The translations under genes and the position numbers were made by a program. DNA of 64,000 nucleotides from Glaciecola sp964195425. GTDB taxonomy: Bacteria; Pseudomonadota; Gammaproteobacteria; Enterobacterales; Alteromonadaceae. This document shows positions 1 to 9,612 of the stretch, in pieces. The notes beneath the pieces are model-generated. The model was given only the letters and a program-made list of their open reading frames with translations. It was not told the origin of the DNA and did no database searches. Every line of letters starts with the position of its first letter. Within the stretch, counting starts at the first letter, position 1. The stretch covers positions 1 through 64,000 of the forward strand of contig CAXMOM010000039.1 in the NCBI GenBank assembly GCA_964195425.1. The letters are read 5' to 3'.

Positions 1-490
1 TATAATAGAGCAAGAGGCATTTCGTAGTAAACAACGCAAAGCACTTTTCAATCACAACTTAAATAAGTTTCCCATAAATTAATCTCCTGTCTGAATTGAG
101 GCCCAGCGTTACAGCACATTGTTGTGAGCCGGTAATAAATAACCATTTATAAACTGATTAAGAGTCAATAAAGCATCAATGCATTAAGATGTACGGGAAG
201 TTAAAATGACAACAGTAAAACCGACATTAACGACTAACAAGCAACAAAGCATTGATGGTTCTGCGTCTGCACATCTTATTAGGATACTTGATTATTAGAG
301 TACAAGGCAAATTAACAGTATAGATTAGCCTCTGTGACAGCTGCTTTTGCGGGTAGTTTTGTGTTTGCTCATTTCTGGTCTCAAAGAGATTTGCGAGATT
401 TTTGTCATTAAGGTGAATGAGTAAACGGACTGTTAGTACTGAAATCTTGATAGAGAGATGTAAAGCGCCTTGCCTCAGAATATGGAAGAT
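1..490. other. Stretch without a recognisable gene
   Basis: I see no gene I can name here. A 30-codon open frame begins with ATG at 206 and ends with TAG at 296-298, but it matches no family I know and all frames beyond it are interrupted. This DNA lies just past the damaged end of the threonine synthase remnant, so it may hold further decayed coding sequence, but I could not align any translated piece to a known protein. Confidence 0.4.
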
Positions 491-1582
491 TCAAGCCCCC
501 TTATGTTCCCCGTGTGTTAAGCGCCAAAGTCTCTTTGGGAAGATTAGGCAACAGTTATCTTGAGCGTTCGCTAGACATTTCATCGAGTTTGGGCTGGTTG
601 TCGCCTGAACAAACAGGCCCGTTGCTAATGTTTGCCCGCCGTTAGTGGCAATACTGTCCTCTAAGCCTTCTACAAAAGCATCTACAACAAGTGAATTTTC
701 TTCACTTTGAATAGCGATGATTCTTGGGCGATGGCTGCCAATAACCCCCATTTGTTAAAGTTCGTTAAAGGCTTTCCACATACCTAAAATTCCGGTGCCG
801 CCGCCGGTTGGGTATAGCACTACATCGGGCAGTTTCCACTCAGCTTTCTTATTTGGCCAAGGCTCTGCCAATTCTAAACCCATAGTTTTTTTACCTTCTA
901 TGCACCAGCCAGATTCTTGAAAAGTAGCGCAGTTAAAGAATCCTTGGGGCAGATATTTTTCTTTCATAAGCGCACCGGCTTCACGAATAGTGCCCTTTAC
1001 CAAGGCAAGATCAATTCCAACATAAATTTTACTATAAGCAGCCACTTTGCCTAAAATAGGCATTTGCGTGTCGTCGGGCATAATAACCGTGACGTCTAGG
1101 CCATGCTTTACGCCATATTCACTTAACGAATCTCCGGCATTACCTTGGGTTGGCACCGCGAGCTTTTGCAATCCATAATATTTGGCCATAGAGGCAACCA
1201 TTGCCATACCGCGGTCTTTAAAACTGCCCGTTGGGTTCGCGCCATAAACTTTATAGGGTTGGCCTTCGTCTTGAATAAGTACATTCAGCTGCAGCGCTTT
1301 TACAAGTGGGTAATCGCCAATATCAATAACGGGGGTATGTCCTTCGCCCAATGTAAGTGCATATTATTTTTGTTCTGCATTGCCAATATCAAAAGGTAAC
1401 AATGGCCCAAAACGCCACATCGACTTTTGCTCTGGCCGATACCACTGCATATTTGGGAAGTCTTGTTTGAGCCTATCAGTATCTAATATAAGCTGCACCG
1501 GCCGGTTATCTTTGGGGCATAAATTCATTGCTTGAGCGACCGAATATTCAGCACTACATTCAGTACACTGCCAATGTTTTAC
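491..1582 (-). pseudogene. thrC: Threonine synthase remnant (PLP enzyme), inactivated
   Basis: Reading the minus strand, one frame carries a cysteine-rich N-terminal segment (CTEC, then a CPKD stretch), GEGHTP, the PLP-lysine region NPTGSFKDRG, QGNAGDS and the PTGGGTGILGMWKAF glycine loop. This order fits the long threonine synthase that converts O-phosphohomoserine to threonine. The frame is broken by TAA at 1364-1366 and TAA at 755-757, and it continues in the same frame after both, so these are point mutations. No ATG/GTG/TTG start lies in the expected place before the CTEC motif (codon GTA at 1580-1582). Past GGQTLATGL, near 620, similarity fades, which suggests a frameshift or loss of the C-terminus. 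Thr/Lys-forming relatives in the PLP fold II family are possible alternatives. The inactivation is clear. Confidence 0.85.
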
Positions 1583-1904
1583 ATAATGCCTGAGGAAACC
1601 TTTTTGCCATTTGAAGTTGATATGGCTATGTTACCTCAATAAAGATTGGCCTAGCGATTAATTGGACCTGTGATAAAAAATACATAGGGGCCAATAAGAT
1701 GGTCTGTAGCCAGCTATGAATCAAATGCATATGAAATTGGCCTGCATAGGGTATGATGATAATCTGATCTAGCAAAGCTGAGAGCAAGGCGAATTGCTCT
1801 GCCTTATGAAACATTTTTGTTAGTCTCAAATGGTCCTTCTTTATGACAAGGTTTTCCAACAATGTCTGCGTTAATTGCGCATGTTTATTAAGTAGGAAGT
1901 GGTA

Positions 1905-2801
1905 GTGTCGAATAAAGATATGTTAATTGCCCTGTGCATAGTGGTGATTTGGGGCCTTAATTTTGTAGTAATCACATGGGGTTTAGAAGGTTTGCCTCCC
2001 TTACTTCTGGGCGGTTTACGTTTTTTATTGGTCGCCAGTATTGGCTCGTTATTTTTTAAACGTCCTAGCGTCCCCTTTGCTTGGTGGCTAGCTTACGCAA
2101 TACCTATTAGCTTTTTGCAGTTCGCATTTTTGTTTAGCGCAATGGCCTACGGAATGCCAGCAGGTTTAGCTTCTTTGACATTACAAGCACAAGCATTATT
2201 TACCTTGCTGTTTGCGTTTTTAATTTTAAAAGAAGCGATAAAAGGGTATCAGTTGGTGGCCATGATTGTGGCAGTATTTGGGCTGAGTCTCATTGCCGTA
2301 AGCTACGACCCACTGGCTATGACAGCCTTAGGCTTTGGTTTGACTATGGCAGCTGCAGCGTTTTGGGCTATGGGTAACATTTGTACCCGAAGCATTAATA
2401 ATCGCGGCTACAAAGCCAACGTAAATTTGATTATTTGGAGTGCGTGGATACCGCCTATTCCTTTCTTTATCGCTAGTTTGTGGTTTGAAGGCCCAGAGCA
2501 AATTATCAATAGTTTGCTGAATTTCAGCTGGCAGTCTATAGCCTCGCTGCTTTACCTTGCAGTGTGTGCCACCATTATCGGTTACGGGCTATGGAGTTAT
2601 TTATTGTCGCGTTACCCCGCCGCGCAAATTGCCCCATTGTCCTTGGGCGTGCCGATTGTAGGGCTTACTACCGCTAATTTATTATTAAATGAATCAATAT
2701 CAGCTATTCAATGGATGGGTACCGCTTTTGTTTTAATAGGGTTGTTAATGAATACCTTTGGTAGCAGGTTTACAGGAAAAATTACTGTTCAGGCTCAGTA
2801 A
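1905..2801 (+). CDS. EamA-family (DMT superfamily) metabolite exporter
   Basis: This is an integral inner-membrane protein of about 298 residues with roughly ten hydrophobic helices in two EamA repeats. The N-terminus (VVIWGLNFVVI, then GLEGLPPLLLGGLRFLL) and the later MPAGLASLTLQAQALFT segment are those of EamA-type exporters, whose studied member in E. coli exports O-acetylserine and cysteine. The substrate here cannot be read from sequence. I prefer GTG at 1905 because AGGAAG at 1894-1899 is at good spacing; an in-frame GTG at 1899 overlaps that ribosome site. The gene stands alone between the thrC remnant and the UDP-sugar enzyme. Confidence 0.85.
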   Translation: MSNKDMLIALCIVVIWGLNFVVITWGLEGLPPLLLGGLRFLLVASIGSLFFKRPSVPFAWWLAYAIPISFLQFAFLFSAMAYGMPAGLASLTLQAQALFTLLFAFLILKEAIKGYQLVAMIVAVFGLSLIAVSYDPLAMTALGFGLTMAAAAFWAMGNICTRSINNRGYKANVNLIIWSAWIPPIPFFIASLWFEGPEQIINSLLNFSWQSIASLLYLAVCATIIGYGLWSYLLSRYPAAQIAPLSLGVPIVGLTTANLLLNESISAIQWMGTAFVLIGLLMNTFGSRFTGKITVQAQ

Positions 2802-2933
2802 GTTTCTATACAAACACAAAAATAGAACATTGATATTGATTGATTACGGCTATTTTATTTTTCGCCGCAATTTTGATACCTTGCACACGGTTTACTGCTT
2901 GCCTAATCGCACAATTTTAAAGGGACTTAAATT

Positions 2934-3866
2934 ATGTCTAAACGTATCATGGTTACTGGCGGTGCCGGTTTTCTCGGGTCGCACTTGTGCGAACGTCTCA
3001 TCTCACAAGATCATGATGTATTGTGTGTTGACAACTTATTTACCGGGAACAAAAGAAATATCCGGCATCTGTTGGGTCAGCCTAATTTTGAGATGATACA
3101 CCACGATATAACTTTCCCGCTGGATGTTGAAGTGGACCAAATTTTTAATCTGGCATGCCCTGCTTCACCAGTGCACTATCAGCAAGATCCAGTGCAGACC
3201 ACCAAAACCAGTGTCCACGGCGCTATTAACATGCTTGATTTAGCAAAGAAGGTTAACGCTCGTATATTCCAAGCGTCCACATCTGAAGTATATGGAGATC
3301 CTCAAGAACACCCACAAACGGAATCTTATTGGGGACACGTTAACCCAATTGGCCCACGAAGTTGCTATGACGAAGGTAAACGTTGTGCTGAAACACTATT
3401 CTTTGACTACTTTCGCCAAAACCAATTGGATATAAAGGTCGTGCGGATATTTAATACCTATGGACCACGTATGGCAAAAAATGATGGTCGCGTGGTAAGC
3501 AATTTCATTGTTCAGGCGCTTGAAGGAAATGACATAACTATTTACGGTGATGGTACACAGACTCGTTCGTTTTGTTATGTCGATGATATGATTGATGCAT
3601 TTACCGCAATGATGGCGACTGAGAAAGGGTTTACCGGGCCGGTGAACCTTGGGAATCCCAGCGAGTTCCAAATTGGCGAATTGGCAGAAACAGTGATATC
3701 GCTGTGCGCCTCTCGCTCCAAATTGGTGTATAAACCTTTACCACAAGACGACCCTCTTCAGCGTTGTCCAGACATTACTTTAGCTTGCGCTAAACTCAAT
3801 TGGGAACCGAAAGTGAGCCTGATTGACGGTCTTGAAAAAACTATTGAATACTTTCGAACCTTGTAG
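2934..3866 (+). CDS. uxs: UDP-glucuronate decarboxylase (UDP-xylose synthase)
   Basis: This cytosolic extended short-chain dehydrogenase/reductase of 310 residues should convert UDP-glucuronate to UDP-xylose with tightly bound NAD. The Rossmann motif TGGAGFLGSHL is at residues 8-18, the STSEVYGDP serine region follows, and the catalytic YDEGK places Tyr145 and Lys149. The RSFCYVDD and NLGNP motifs are typical of UXS rather than of epimerases. AGGGAC at 2921-2926 supports ATG 2934. UDP-xylose normally feeds surface polysaccharide, but no glycosyltransferase cluster is adjacent, so the gene appears to be a stand-alone unit. Confidence 0.93.
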   Translation: MSKRIMVTGGAGFLGSHLCERLISQDHDVLCVDNLFTGNKRNIRHLLGQPNFEMIHHDITFPLDVEVDQIFNLACPASPVHYQQDPVQTTKTSVHGAINMLDLAKKVNARIFQASTSEVYGDPQEHPQTESYWGHVNPIGPRSCYDEGKRCAETLFFDYFRQNQLDIKVVRIFNTYGPRMAKNDGRVVSNFIVQALEGNDITIYGDGTQTRSFCYVDDMIDAFTAMMATEKGFTGPVNLGNPSEFQIGELAETVISLCASRSKLVYKPLPQDDPLQRCPDITLACAKLNWEPKVSLIDGLEKTIEYFRTL

Positions 3867-4098
3867 CCCAATTGATTTGGTCTGCTCTACGAATGGCCCA
3901 AACCAAAGCCAGTGATATCTCAAGGAAAATGCAAATCTTAGTCTAACAAACAAATAATTTACCCAATGCACAGTAATCCAAACGTGCGAGAACCGGTTAT
4001 CTGCATCCTTGAAGGTTTAGATAATGTTGTCCTGATTGAGCCTCAACAGTATTTTGAAGCACTATGAGCTTCTGGCATGGAGCCGCAAAACAGAGTTT

Positions 4099-4136
4099 AA
4101 TGCCTTCCAATCGTGCTGAGAATAATAGAAGGCATT
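4099..4136. repeat. Inverted repeat (9-bp arms) 3' of the GFA-type gene
   Basis: AATGCCTTC at 4099-4107 is matched by GAAGGCATT at 4128-4136 with a 20-base loop, just beyond the 3' end of the minus-strand GFA-type gene. No U-tract follows on the minus strand. It could be a weak terminator or mRNA 3'-end structure, but the loop is long. Confidence 0.4.
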
Positions 4137-4142
4137 GCCCCC

Positions 4143-4550
4143 TTAACTTGGCATTTTTTCATGTGCTGGAATACTATTATCTAATGGTGTGGAAGGTATT
4201 TTACTAGACACAAAAACATTGAGCTGTGGTTTTACATCTTCGATATTTTTGACTACGCCCGCCATAATGCCCAGCACGCCGTCACGCGCACTATTGGAAG
4301 TGAACAATGTTGATCCACAGTTCCCACAAAAGTGCTTGGTTAACGTATTACCGCTATCAGCGCTATGCTCGAATCGTTTTGACGTCCCCGTAACGGTAAC
4401 TTGCTCTGTTGAAAAAAAGCTAATTGTTGCATAAGCCGCACCCGTTGCCTGACGACAATCTATGCAGTGGCAATTAGCTGCAAATGCAGGAGCAATTGTT
4501 GTATCAAATTGGACCTCTCCGCACATACATCCGCCATGTAAATTACTCAT
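4143..4550 (-). CDS. GFA/CENP-V family zinc-binding protein
   Basis: This is a small cytosolic protein of about 135 residues with the cysteine pattern of the GFA domain: GGCMCGEV near the start, CHCIDCR in the middle and CGNCGSTLF later, which together bind zinc. The family name comes from a proposed glutathione-dependent formaldehyde-activating activity. Most bacterial members have no proven reaction, so no substrate should be assumed. I choose the ATG at 4548-4550 because GGAGA lies eight bases upstream; an upstream in-frame ATG would add about 19 residues unlike the family. It is monocistronic. Confidence 0.88.
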   Translation of the reverse strand: MSNLHGGCMCGEVQFDTTIAPAFAANCHCIDCRQATGAAYATISFFSTEQVTVTGTSKRFEHSADSGNTLTKHFCGNCGSTLFTSNSARDGVLGIMAGVVKNIEDVKPQLNVFVSSKIPSTPLDNSIPAHEKMPS

Positions 4551-4943
4551 ATCATTCTCCATTATTAGTTTTAATTTTAGACTAAGCATTATCTGAGCAA
4601 TATGCAATGTTGATCCTTGATGAACAATTGATGACCCTTTGTAAATTAGGGTAAACTCGCTCTGAATTAATCAGATAAGTTAAAAAGGGCCAAATATCTT
4701 GTTTTACAATAAAATGGGCTCCCCTTAAACGCTGCGATAAAGATAGAAATGATGGTTCCAAAAATAGTAATTTCACTCTAGATTCGTGCTTATACTTCGG
4801 TAGTTACGGCTGCAGGTAGACAGGTTTTGTTACAAAAGCATGACTTGCCATACTGCGTAGATTATATAACATTAGCGTCAGTCAAAAATCAAAGAACGGA
4901 TTTTCACCGTTTAGTCAGATGCAATATTTTAGGAGAAATAACT
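4551..4943. other. Intergenic stretch, nothing recognised
   Basis: This is the divergent gap between the GFA-type gene and a small secreted protein. Open frames on either strand lack ribosome sites or family similarity. It presumably holds the promoters of both flanking genes, but I could not pick convincing -35/-10 pairs. Confidence 0.4.
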
Positions 4944-5342
4944 GTGAAGAAATTTATATTTGTAGCGTTAATGATTCTCTCATATGGAATTCAAGCCGAC
5001 GATACAGAAACATTGACTGTGGATCGTTCCGTATCTCAAAATATTGAATTTTCTTTTCCTAACAATAAAAATATCATGCCCAAAGCAGGTGACTTTGAAA
5101 TACGTAACTATGTGCTAATGAGTAATGAAGCCGGTGAGCGTTGGAGTGTTATTACATTAACTAATTTATCCTCTGGCACTCGTGCTTTAGATAAAGAGCA
5201 TTTACTGGCTTTATTTGCAGATGGTAGTCGCAGTAATCCTCTTACGCATAATTTAACTTTCAAAGGTAAAGAAACAAAGACCGTTACGGTTTCGTTTGGA
5301 GAGTCTAAATTCCCAATATTGAGCATATATTCAAAAAACTAA
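4944..5342 (+). CDS. Hypothetical periplasmic protein
   Basis: I do not recognise a family for this 132-residue protein. It begins with a clear signal peptide (KKFIFVALMILSYGIQA, cleavage expected before DDTET), so it should be periplasmic or secreted. The mature part alternates polar and hydrophobic residues in a way that suggests a beta-sandwich, with no cysteines or catalytic motifs. GTG at 4944 is chosen because AGGAG at 4931-4935 precedes it by eight bases and the signal peptide starts there. A longer frame reaching back to 4827 has no such support. Neighbours give no functional hint. Confidence 0.65.
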   Translation: MKKFIFVALMILSYGIQADDTETLTVDRSVSQNIEFSFPNNKNIMPKAGDFEIRNYVLMSNEAGERWSVITLTNLSSGTRALDKEHLLALFADGSRSNPLTHNLTFKGKETKTVTVSFGESKFPILSIYSKN

Positions 5343-5428
5343 AATATATCAATGAGAATGAAGAACAACAGCTCACTGGGAATAATCATCATGTTAGTCA
5401 TTTTCAAATCAGTCAAGCAGGCGACTAA

Positions 5429-6523
5429 CTAGACGCGTGCTTGGCGTTTAAATACAATTACTGTAACCATAATGGCTACGCCAATGGTCAAGCTGTAGCT
5501 GTGCTCACCACCCATCAAAAATCCAATAGAATAAGCAGGGGTGCATATCCCCAAGACCCAAAGGTAGGTCTTCTTTGATTTTCCGAGTAACAAGTACAAG
5601 GGGAACACTAGACTGTAAAAGAATAAAAAGCTTTTATAAAGGGTTTCTGCCAGCGGTAAATCGACCCAGGGTATGGTGGCATCTTTCACGAATGTTAATA
5701 AACCAACCGCAAGCAACGAAAATCCTCCAATTGCGCCAGCCAGTATAGTAGGTTTTAGATATTGCTGAGAGCTGAGTTCACCGCAGTGCGCTGCGATGGT
5801 GAAAGCTATTTGCAATACCAAGAAACCAATCACAGGGTAAATAATAGCCGCGGGCAGTGCTTGGTTAAAGAAAACATCGCCCAAACTGCCTGCGTAATAA
5901 AATACAAAGCCGAGTAAACTCAAAAACAACACGCCAAAGCCTATCGCAAAACTTAACTTGGGATTGTCACTGTCGCTATAAGCGCGGTGGAATGTAATGT
6001 CTAAGTAAGGCGAAAATATAAAGCCAATGGCAAGTGGAAGCAGAGCGTGAGGCCAGTAGCCTTTTGCACTAATGTCGACAGGCGGCCAGTCAGTGCCAAA
6101 AAAGCTGATAAATAAGCCAATAGAGAGAAGGTAAAATAGTATGGCCCAATAGGTGATAACACCTTTACTAAAATAAAGACCTAACGCGATGGCCAGTACT
6201 CCAGCCAGTAACCAAGGCTGTCCAATAGTTGCACCAAGCCAAGCCACAAAGAATAATTGGTAGGCAATGGTGATATACGAAAAAACCGCAATTGCAGGCT
6301 TATGGCGGCTTTCGAAGCTTTGCTGCTGCGCCCGGTGTTTGAAGAAAAACCCCATTGCCATTGCACCGCCCACATTAAATATAGTGAAGGCTGCTAAGGC
6401 TGGCCAACCGTAATCGCGGCCCAGTATTAACGGAAAGAACCCGCCCAAACACCACAGCCACGAACAGGCTAAATAGAAGCCGTATTGCACAGTATTTGGC
6501 AAGCTTATGTACCTACAGGCCAC
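5429..6523 (-). CDS. Hypothetical polytopic membrane protein
   Basis: This protein of 364 residues has about ten to eleven predicted membrane helices and no soluble domain. I cannot assign it to a transporter family with confidence. The start is GTG at 6521-6523, inside the end of the preceding DUF4442-like gene (19-base overlap in another frame), so translation is probably coupled; a TTG a few codons further in is also possible. Its pairing with a hotdog thioesterase-like gene hints at a role connected with acyl groups or lipids, but this rests only on position. Confidence 0.6.
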   Translation of the reverse strand: MACRYISLPNTVQYGFYLACSWLWCLGGFFPLILGRDYGWPALAAFTIFNVGGAMAMGFFFKHRAQQQSFESRHKPAIAVFSYITIAYQLFFVAWLGATIGQPWLLAGVLAIALGLYFSKGVITYWAILFYLLSIGLFISFFGTDWPPVDISAKGYWPHALLPLAIGFIFSPYLDITFHRAYSDSDNPKLSFAIGFGVLFLSLLGFVFYYAGSLGDVFFNQALPAAIIYPVIGFLVLQIAFTIAAHCGELSSQQYLKPTILAGAIGGFSLLAVGLLTFVKDATIPWVDLPLAETLYKSFLFFYSLVFPLYLLLGKSKKTYLWVLGICTPAYSIGFLMGGEHSYSLTIGVAIMVTVIVFKRQARV

Positions 6524-7002
6524 ATATGAAAGCTAATGGTACCAGAGCCAATACGCCGAGTGGATTTATTATTATTGGTTCTGAATACTTTAATGGTCAT
6601 CTCTATATTAAATTTACCGCCAGCCTTAATTTTCTCGGCGAGTTCTTCTAAATCAACATACGCTTTGTACATAATTGCGTCGATGCTTGGTAATAAAAAG
6701 CGATAGTTTAAACGGGTGCAAATCATACGGTACTCACCTTTGCTTAGCATAAACAAGTAAGAACCAGCAGCCAGCTCTGAGTTGCCCAAAATCGCACCAC
6801 CAGCCATTGTGCCGTACCAATTTAAGTTCATGCGTCTTTTTGGCAAGATCGCGTAGTAGTCGTCTTCAACGAAATTCATTTTTAAGCCACTTCTGGAAAC
6901 AAAAGGCATAAAAAAGAAGCTCAGCAGTTTATTAAAAAACCGACTCTTTATAGATAAACGATTAAAATATTTTTCTAGCTTTGGTGGTAATGGAATAGCC
7001 AT
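6505..7002 (-). CDS. DUF4442 hotdog-fold (PaaI thioesterase-like) protein
   Basis: This 165-residue protein resembles the DUF4442 group of hotdog-fold proteins, related to PaaI-type acyl-CoA thioesterases. The middle segment NWYGTMAGGAILGNSELAAG corresponds to the central hotdog helix, followed by a strand with NYRFLLPS. The fold dimerises and can bind acyl-CoA or acyl-ACP, but activity is unproven for this subgroup. AGGTTATCC in front of ATG 7002 gives a usable ribosome site. Its last codons overlap the start of the downstream membrane protein, so the two form an operon. Confidence 0.75.
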   Translation of the reverse strand: MAIPLPPKLEKYFNRLSIKSRFFNKLLSFFFMPFVSRSGLKMNFVEDDYYAILPKRRMNLNWYGTMAGGAILGNSELAAGSYLFMLSKGEYRMICTRLNYRFLLPSIDAIMYKAYVDLEELAEKIKAGGKFNIEMTIKVFRTNNNKSTRRIGSGTISFHMWPVGT

Positions 7003-7232
7003 GGATAACCTAAAAAAAAACCAATAACATTAACGAATAAATCGCTCTCATATAACATGTCGACATCTTAACAGGCGTTGACGACGATGTTTAGTTATAT
7101 TCACGTATGGCTCATTATTCATGTGTACAAAACGACACAGCTGAAATTGATTAGGTCTTTATTTAGAAAAATGCGTACAACATATTGGTGGGTTCTGAAT
7201 AACTAATTTGGACCGTTTTTTTCGGAGCAAAC

Positions 7233-8327
7233 ATGCGTATATATATTGTCATTTTAATCGTTTTGTTGGGTCTTACCTTAAATGGCTGTGCCACTAGCAA
7301 TCAGTTCAGCAATGTTAAGGGCAAGAGTCATCATTCTAAAGATGGCTTTATAAACCCATATATAGATGATCCAAGAAAAGGTTTTTTTGATTTTTTGCGT
7401 ATGCGTTTTTTAGGCAATGAACCATGGGCCGACCATTCTTCTCTGGCGCATACTGTAAAAGTACAAGCTGTAAATGTTTCGAGGCTTCAGGGCCCCATTA
7501 ACCATCAGGTAACTTGGCTTGGGCATTCAGCGTTTTTTATCCAATATGACACTGTAAATATACTCACAGACCCCATTTTTAGTGATCGCGCATCGCCAAC
7601 TTCGTTTGCTGGTCCAAAACGTTATACCGCGCACCCTATGGACTATACTAAACTGCCAGATATCGATTGGATAATTTTAAGCCATAACCATTACGACCAT
7701 CTAGATACTCAGAGCATTCGACAATTAGCAGAAAAATCGGCAAGCCAATCATCTCCGATTCAATTTGCTGTTCCCCTAGGATTACGAGAAATCTTAATCG
7801 ACAACAAGGTAATAACAGATAATATTCATGAATTAGACTGGTGGCAACAAACTCAGCAAGGCAATGTATTAGTTGAGGCATTGCCCAGTCAGCATTGGTC
7901 ATCACGCAGTTTGACCGACAGCCATCAAACCTTATGGGCTAGTTGGGCGATAACAATCAATGGTTATAAAATGTGGTTTGGTGGTGATACTGGCTACAAT
8001 AACGTCCAGTTCAAAGAGATTGGGGCGCATTTAGGTGCAGTTGACTTAGCATTAATTCCAATTGGTGCTTATGCGCCAAGATGGTTTATGCAGGCCTATC
8101 ATGTGAATCCACAAGAGGCCCTTAACATCCATAAGGAAGTAAATAGTCGCTTTTCAATTGGCATGCATTGGGGGACATTTTCGTTAACGGCAGAAGCGCC
8201 GATGGCGCCGGTAGAAGAACTCAGCAAGCAACGACAATTACTCAACATAAGTGAGCAAGCATTCGTGGCAATGGATATTGGACAAACACTCAATTTGCAA
8301 ATTATGAATGACTTACAAAATATGTAA
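7233..8327 (+). CDS. Lipoprotein NAPE-PLD-like metallo-beta-lactamase-fold hydrolase
   Basis: This 364-residue protein starts with a signal sequence and a lipobox (LNGC), so it is probably a membrane-anchored periplasmic lipoprotein. It then carries a metallo-beta-lactamase fold with SHNHYDHLD (metal ligands His151, His153, Asp155, His156), FGGDTGYN and GMHWGTF. The arrangement, with WLGHSAFFIQ before the metal site, is that of the family containing N-acyl-phosphatidylethanolamine phospholipase D and UlaG. A phosphodiesterase on a lipid or other envelope substrate is likely, but the substrate is unknown. CGGAGC precedes ATG 7233. Confidence 0.85.
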   Translation: MRIYIVILIVLLGLTLNGCATSNQFSNVKGKSHHSKDGFINPYIDDPRKGFFDFLRMRFLGNEPWADHSSLAHTVKVQAVNVSRLQGPINHQVTWLGHSAFFIQYDTVNILTDPIFSDRASPTSFAGPKRYTAHPMDYTKLPDIDWIILSHNHYDHLDTQSIRQLAEKSASQSSPIQFAVPLGLREILIDNKVITDNIHELDWWQQTQQGNVLVEALPSQHWSSRSLTDSHQTLWASWAITINGYKMWFGGDTGYNNVQFKEIGAHLGAVDLALIPIGAYAPRWFMQAYHVNPQEALNIHKEVNSRFSIGMHWGTFSLTAEAPMAPVEELSKQRQLLNISEQAFVAMDIGQTLNLQIMNDLQNM

Positions 8328-8431
8328 GCCCTGAAGCCCAAACCTATACCTAAGGTTGCTGCGCATACTATTAGCGCGATAGAAACCGTGTAACAATATA
8401 ATCAGATCGAACATTTAATTAAGGCCTGTGT

Positions 8432-9058
8432 ATGAAAAAAATTTCCATCTTGTTTACATTTTTAATATTAACGTCCTGTTCCGAAGTTCCTGTTCAAGAG
8501 CCTTGGTTAGAAAACACACACTACAAAGTACTTGACCAAAAGGCGACTCAAACGCCGCAAGTGCAAGAGTTCTTCTCGTTTTGGTGTGGTCACTGCTACA
8601 ACTTCGAACCTATTGCTGCCCAACTTAAAGAGCAATTGGATAGCAATACAGAATTCACAAAAGTCCATGTAGATTTTATGAGTTTTACTACCCAGAACAT
8701 TCAACAAAACGCTAGCAAAGCTATGTTAATGGCCAGGCATATGGGTAAGGAAGACCTTATTAATGCGGCAATATTCGAGCATATTCACGTTAAGCGACAA
8801 TCTATCGTTAGTATGGCTGACATAAAGTCACTTTTTGTAGCTAATCAAATCTCTGCTGAAGATTTTGATACTGCAATGACGCTGCCAGATGTAGACACGC
8901 TAGTTGATGATCATTATAAATCATTCATGTCATACCGCGCCTACGTAAATGGTGTGCCCAACTTTATTGTAAATGGAAAGTATCAAGCACGATTTACCCA
9001 AGACATGGATGCGAACGACATGGTCAATCTTATTGTTTGGCTTACACAGAAGCCTTGA
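8432..9058 (+). CDS. DsbA-family thiol:disulfide protein, predicted lipoprotein
   Basis: This 208-residue thioredoxin-fold protein has a DsbA helical insertion. The active site is FWCGHC (Cys52, Cys55) and the cis-proline loop is GVPNF (Pro176). The dipeptide between the cysteines is Gly-His as in eukaryotic PDI, not Pro-His as in classical DsbA. The N-terminus ILTSC looks like a lipobox, which would tether the enzyme to a membrane; ordinary DsbA is soluble. It should oxidise or isomerise cysteines in exported proteins. AAGG lies seven bases before ATG 8432. It faces the thioredoxin-like gene at 9070, leaving only 11 bases between them. Confidence 0.88.
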   Translation: MKKISILFTFLILTSCSEVPVQEPWLENTHYKVLDQKATQTPQVQEFFSFWCGHCYNFEPIAAQLKEQLDSNTEFTKVHVDFMSFTTQNIQQNASKAMLMARHMGKEDLINAAIFEHIHVKRQSIVSMADIKSLFVANQISAEDFDTAMTLPDVDTLVDDHYKSFMSYRAYVNGVPNFIVNGKYQARFTQDMDANDMVNLIVWLTQKP

Positions 9059-9069
9059 GCTTGGTAATT

Positions 9070-9612
9070 TCACTGACCAAAGACTTCTCTAAGTTTTAAG
9101 CCTATCGCGGTAGAGTACCCGTAAGAACTGCTTATGACATTGTGGTCTTTGTCGAGCAAGTAATAGCTTGGGTATCCTTGAATAGCAAACTCGGATTTTA
9201 GCTGATCTTGCCCTAGTAGCACCGTGCTTTGTACATCATGGTTGTTAACAAATTCCATCACTTCTTCTTTAGAATTATAATCAAGAGCAACCACCACTAC
9301 ATTTACTTTGTTTGGGTTCAAATACGTTAAATTGCCAATACTGAGAGAGCAAATTTGGCACCAAGGTGCAAAAAAATAAATAAGGTTAGGTTTGTCATTA
9401 TCTAACAGCGGGAGCACTTGGCCCTGTAAGCTCACCAAATTCTGTTGTTGAATACTAACCGTTCCGTTGGTACTTAGCATATCTTTAGATTGCCACGCCA
9501 TCACGGTACTAATAATAACAATAAAAAGGAAGATATCTCTCGCTCGAACAAACCATTTGTTTGCCAAAAGTTGTCGAAATTTAGACTTATTAGTCGGTGC
9601 TACAAGGGGCAT
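9070..9612 (-). CDS. TlpA/ScsD-like membrane-anchored thioredoxin
   Basis: This protein of about 181 residues has one N-terminal membrane helix (IFLFIVIISTVMAW) and a periplasmic thioredoxin domain with APWCQICSLS as active site and a cis-proline loop QGYPSYYL. It belongs to the TlpA-like group that includes ScsD of the copper-stress Scs system, whose members reduce periplasmic disulfides. The start is uncertain: GAGG suits a TTG or the ATG at 9612, whereas the ATG at 9624 touches the ribosome site. It is convergent with the DsbA-like gene, so they are neighbours but not an operon. Confidence 0.8.
   Translation of the reverse strand: MPLVAPTNKSKFRQLLANKWFVRARDIFLFIVIISTVMAWQSKDMLSTNGTVSIQQQNLVSLQGQVLPLLDNDKPNLIYFFAPWCQICSLSIGNLTYLNPNKVNVVVVALDYNSKEEVMEFVNNHDVQSTVLLGQDQLKSEFAIQGYPSYYLLDKDHNVISSSYGYSTAIGLKLREVFGQ

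Noticed and set aside
1626..1862. Open frame of 78 codons on the minus strand between the thrC remnant and the exporter
   Set aside because: No ribosome site and no family similarity.
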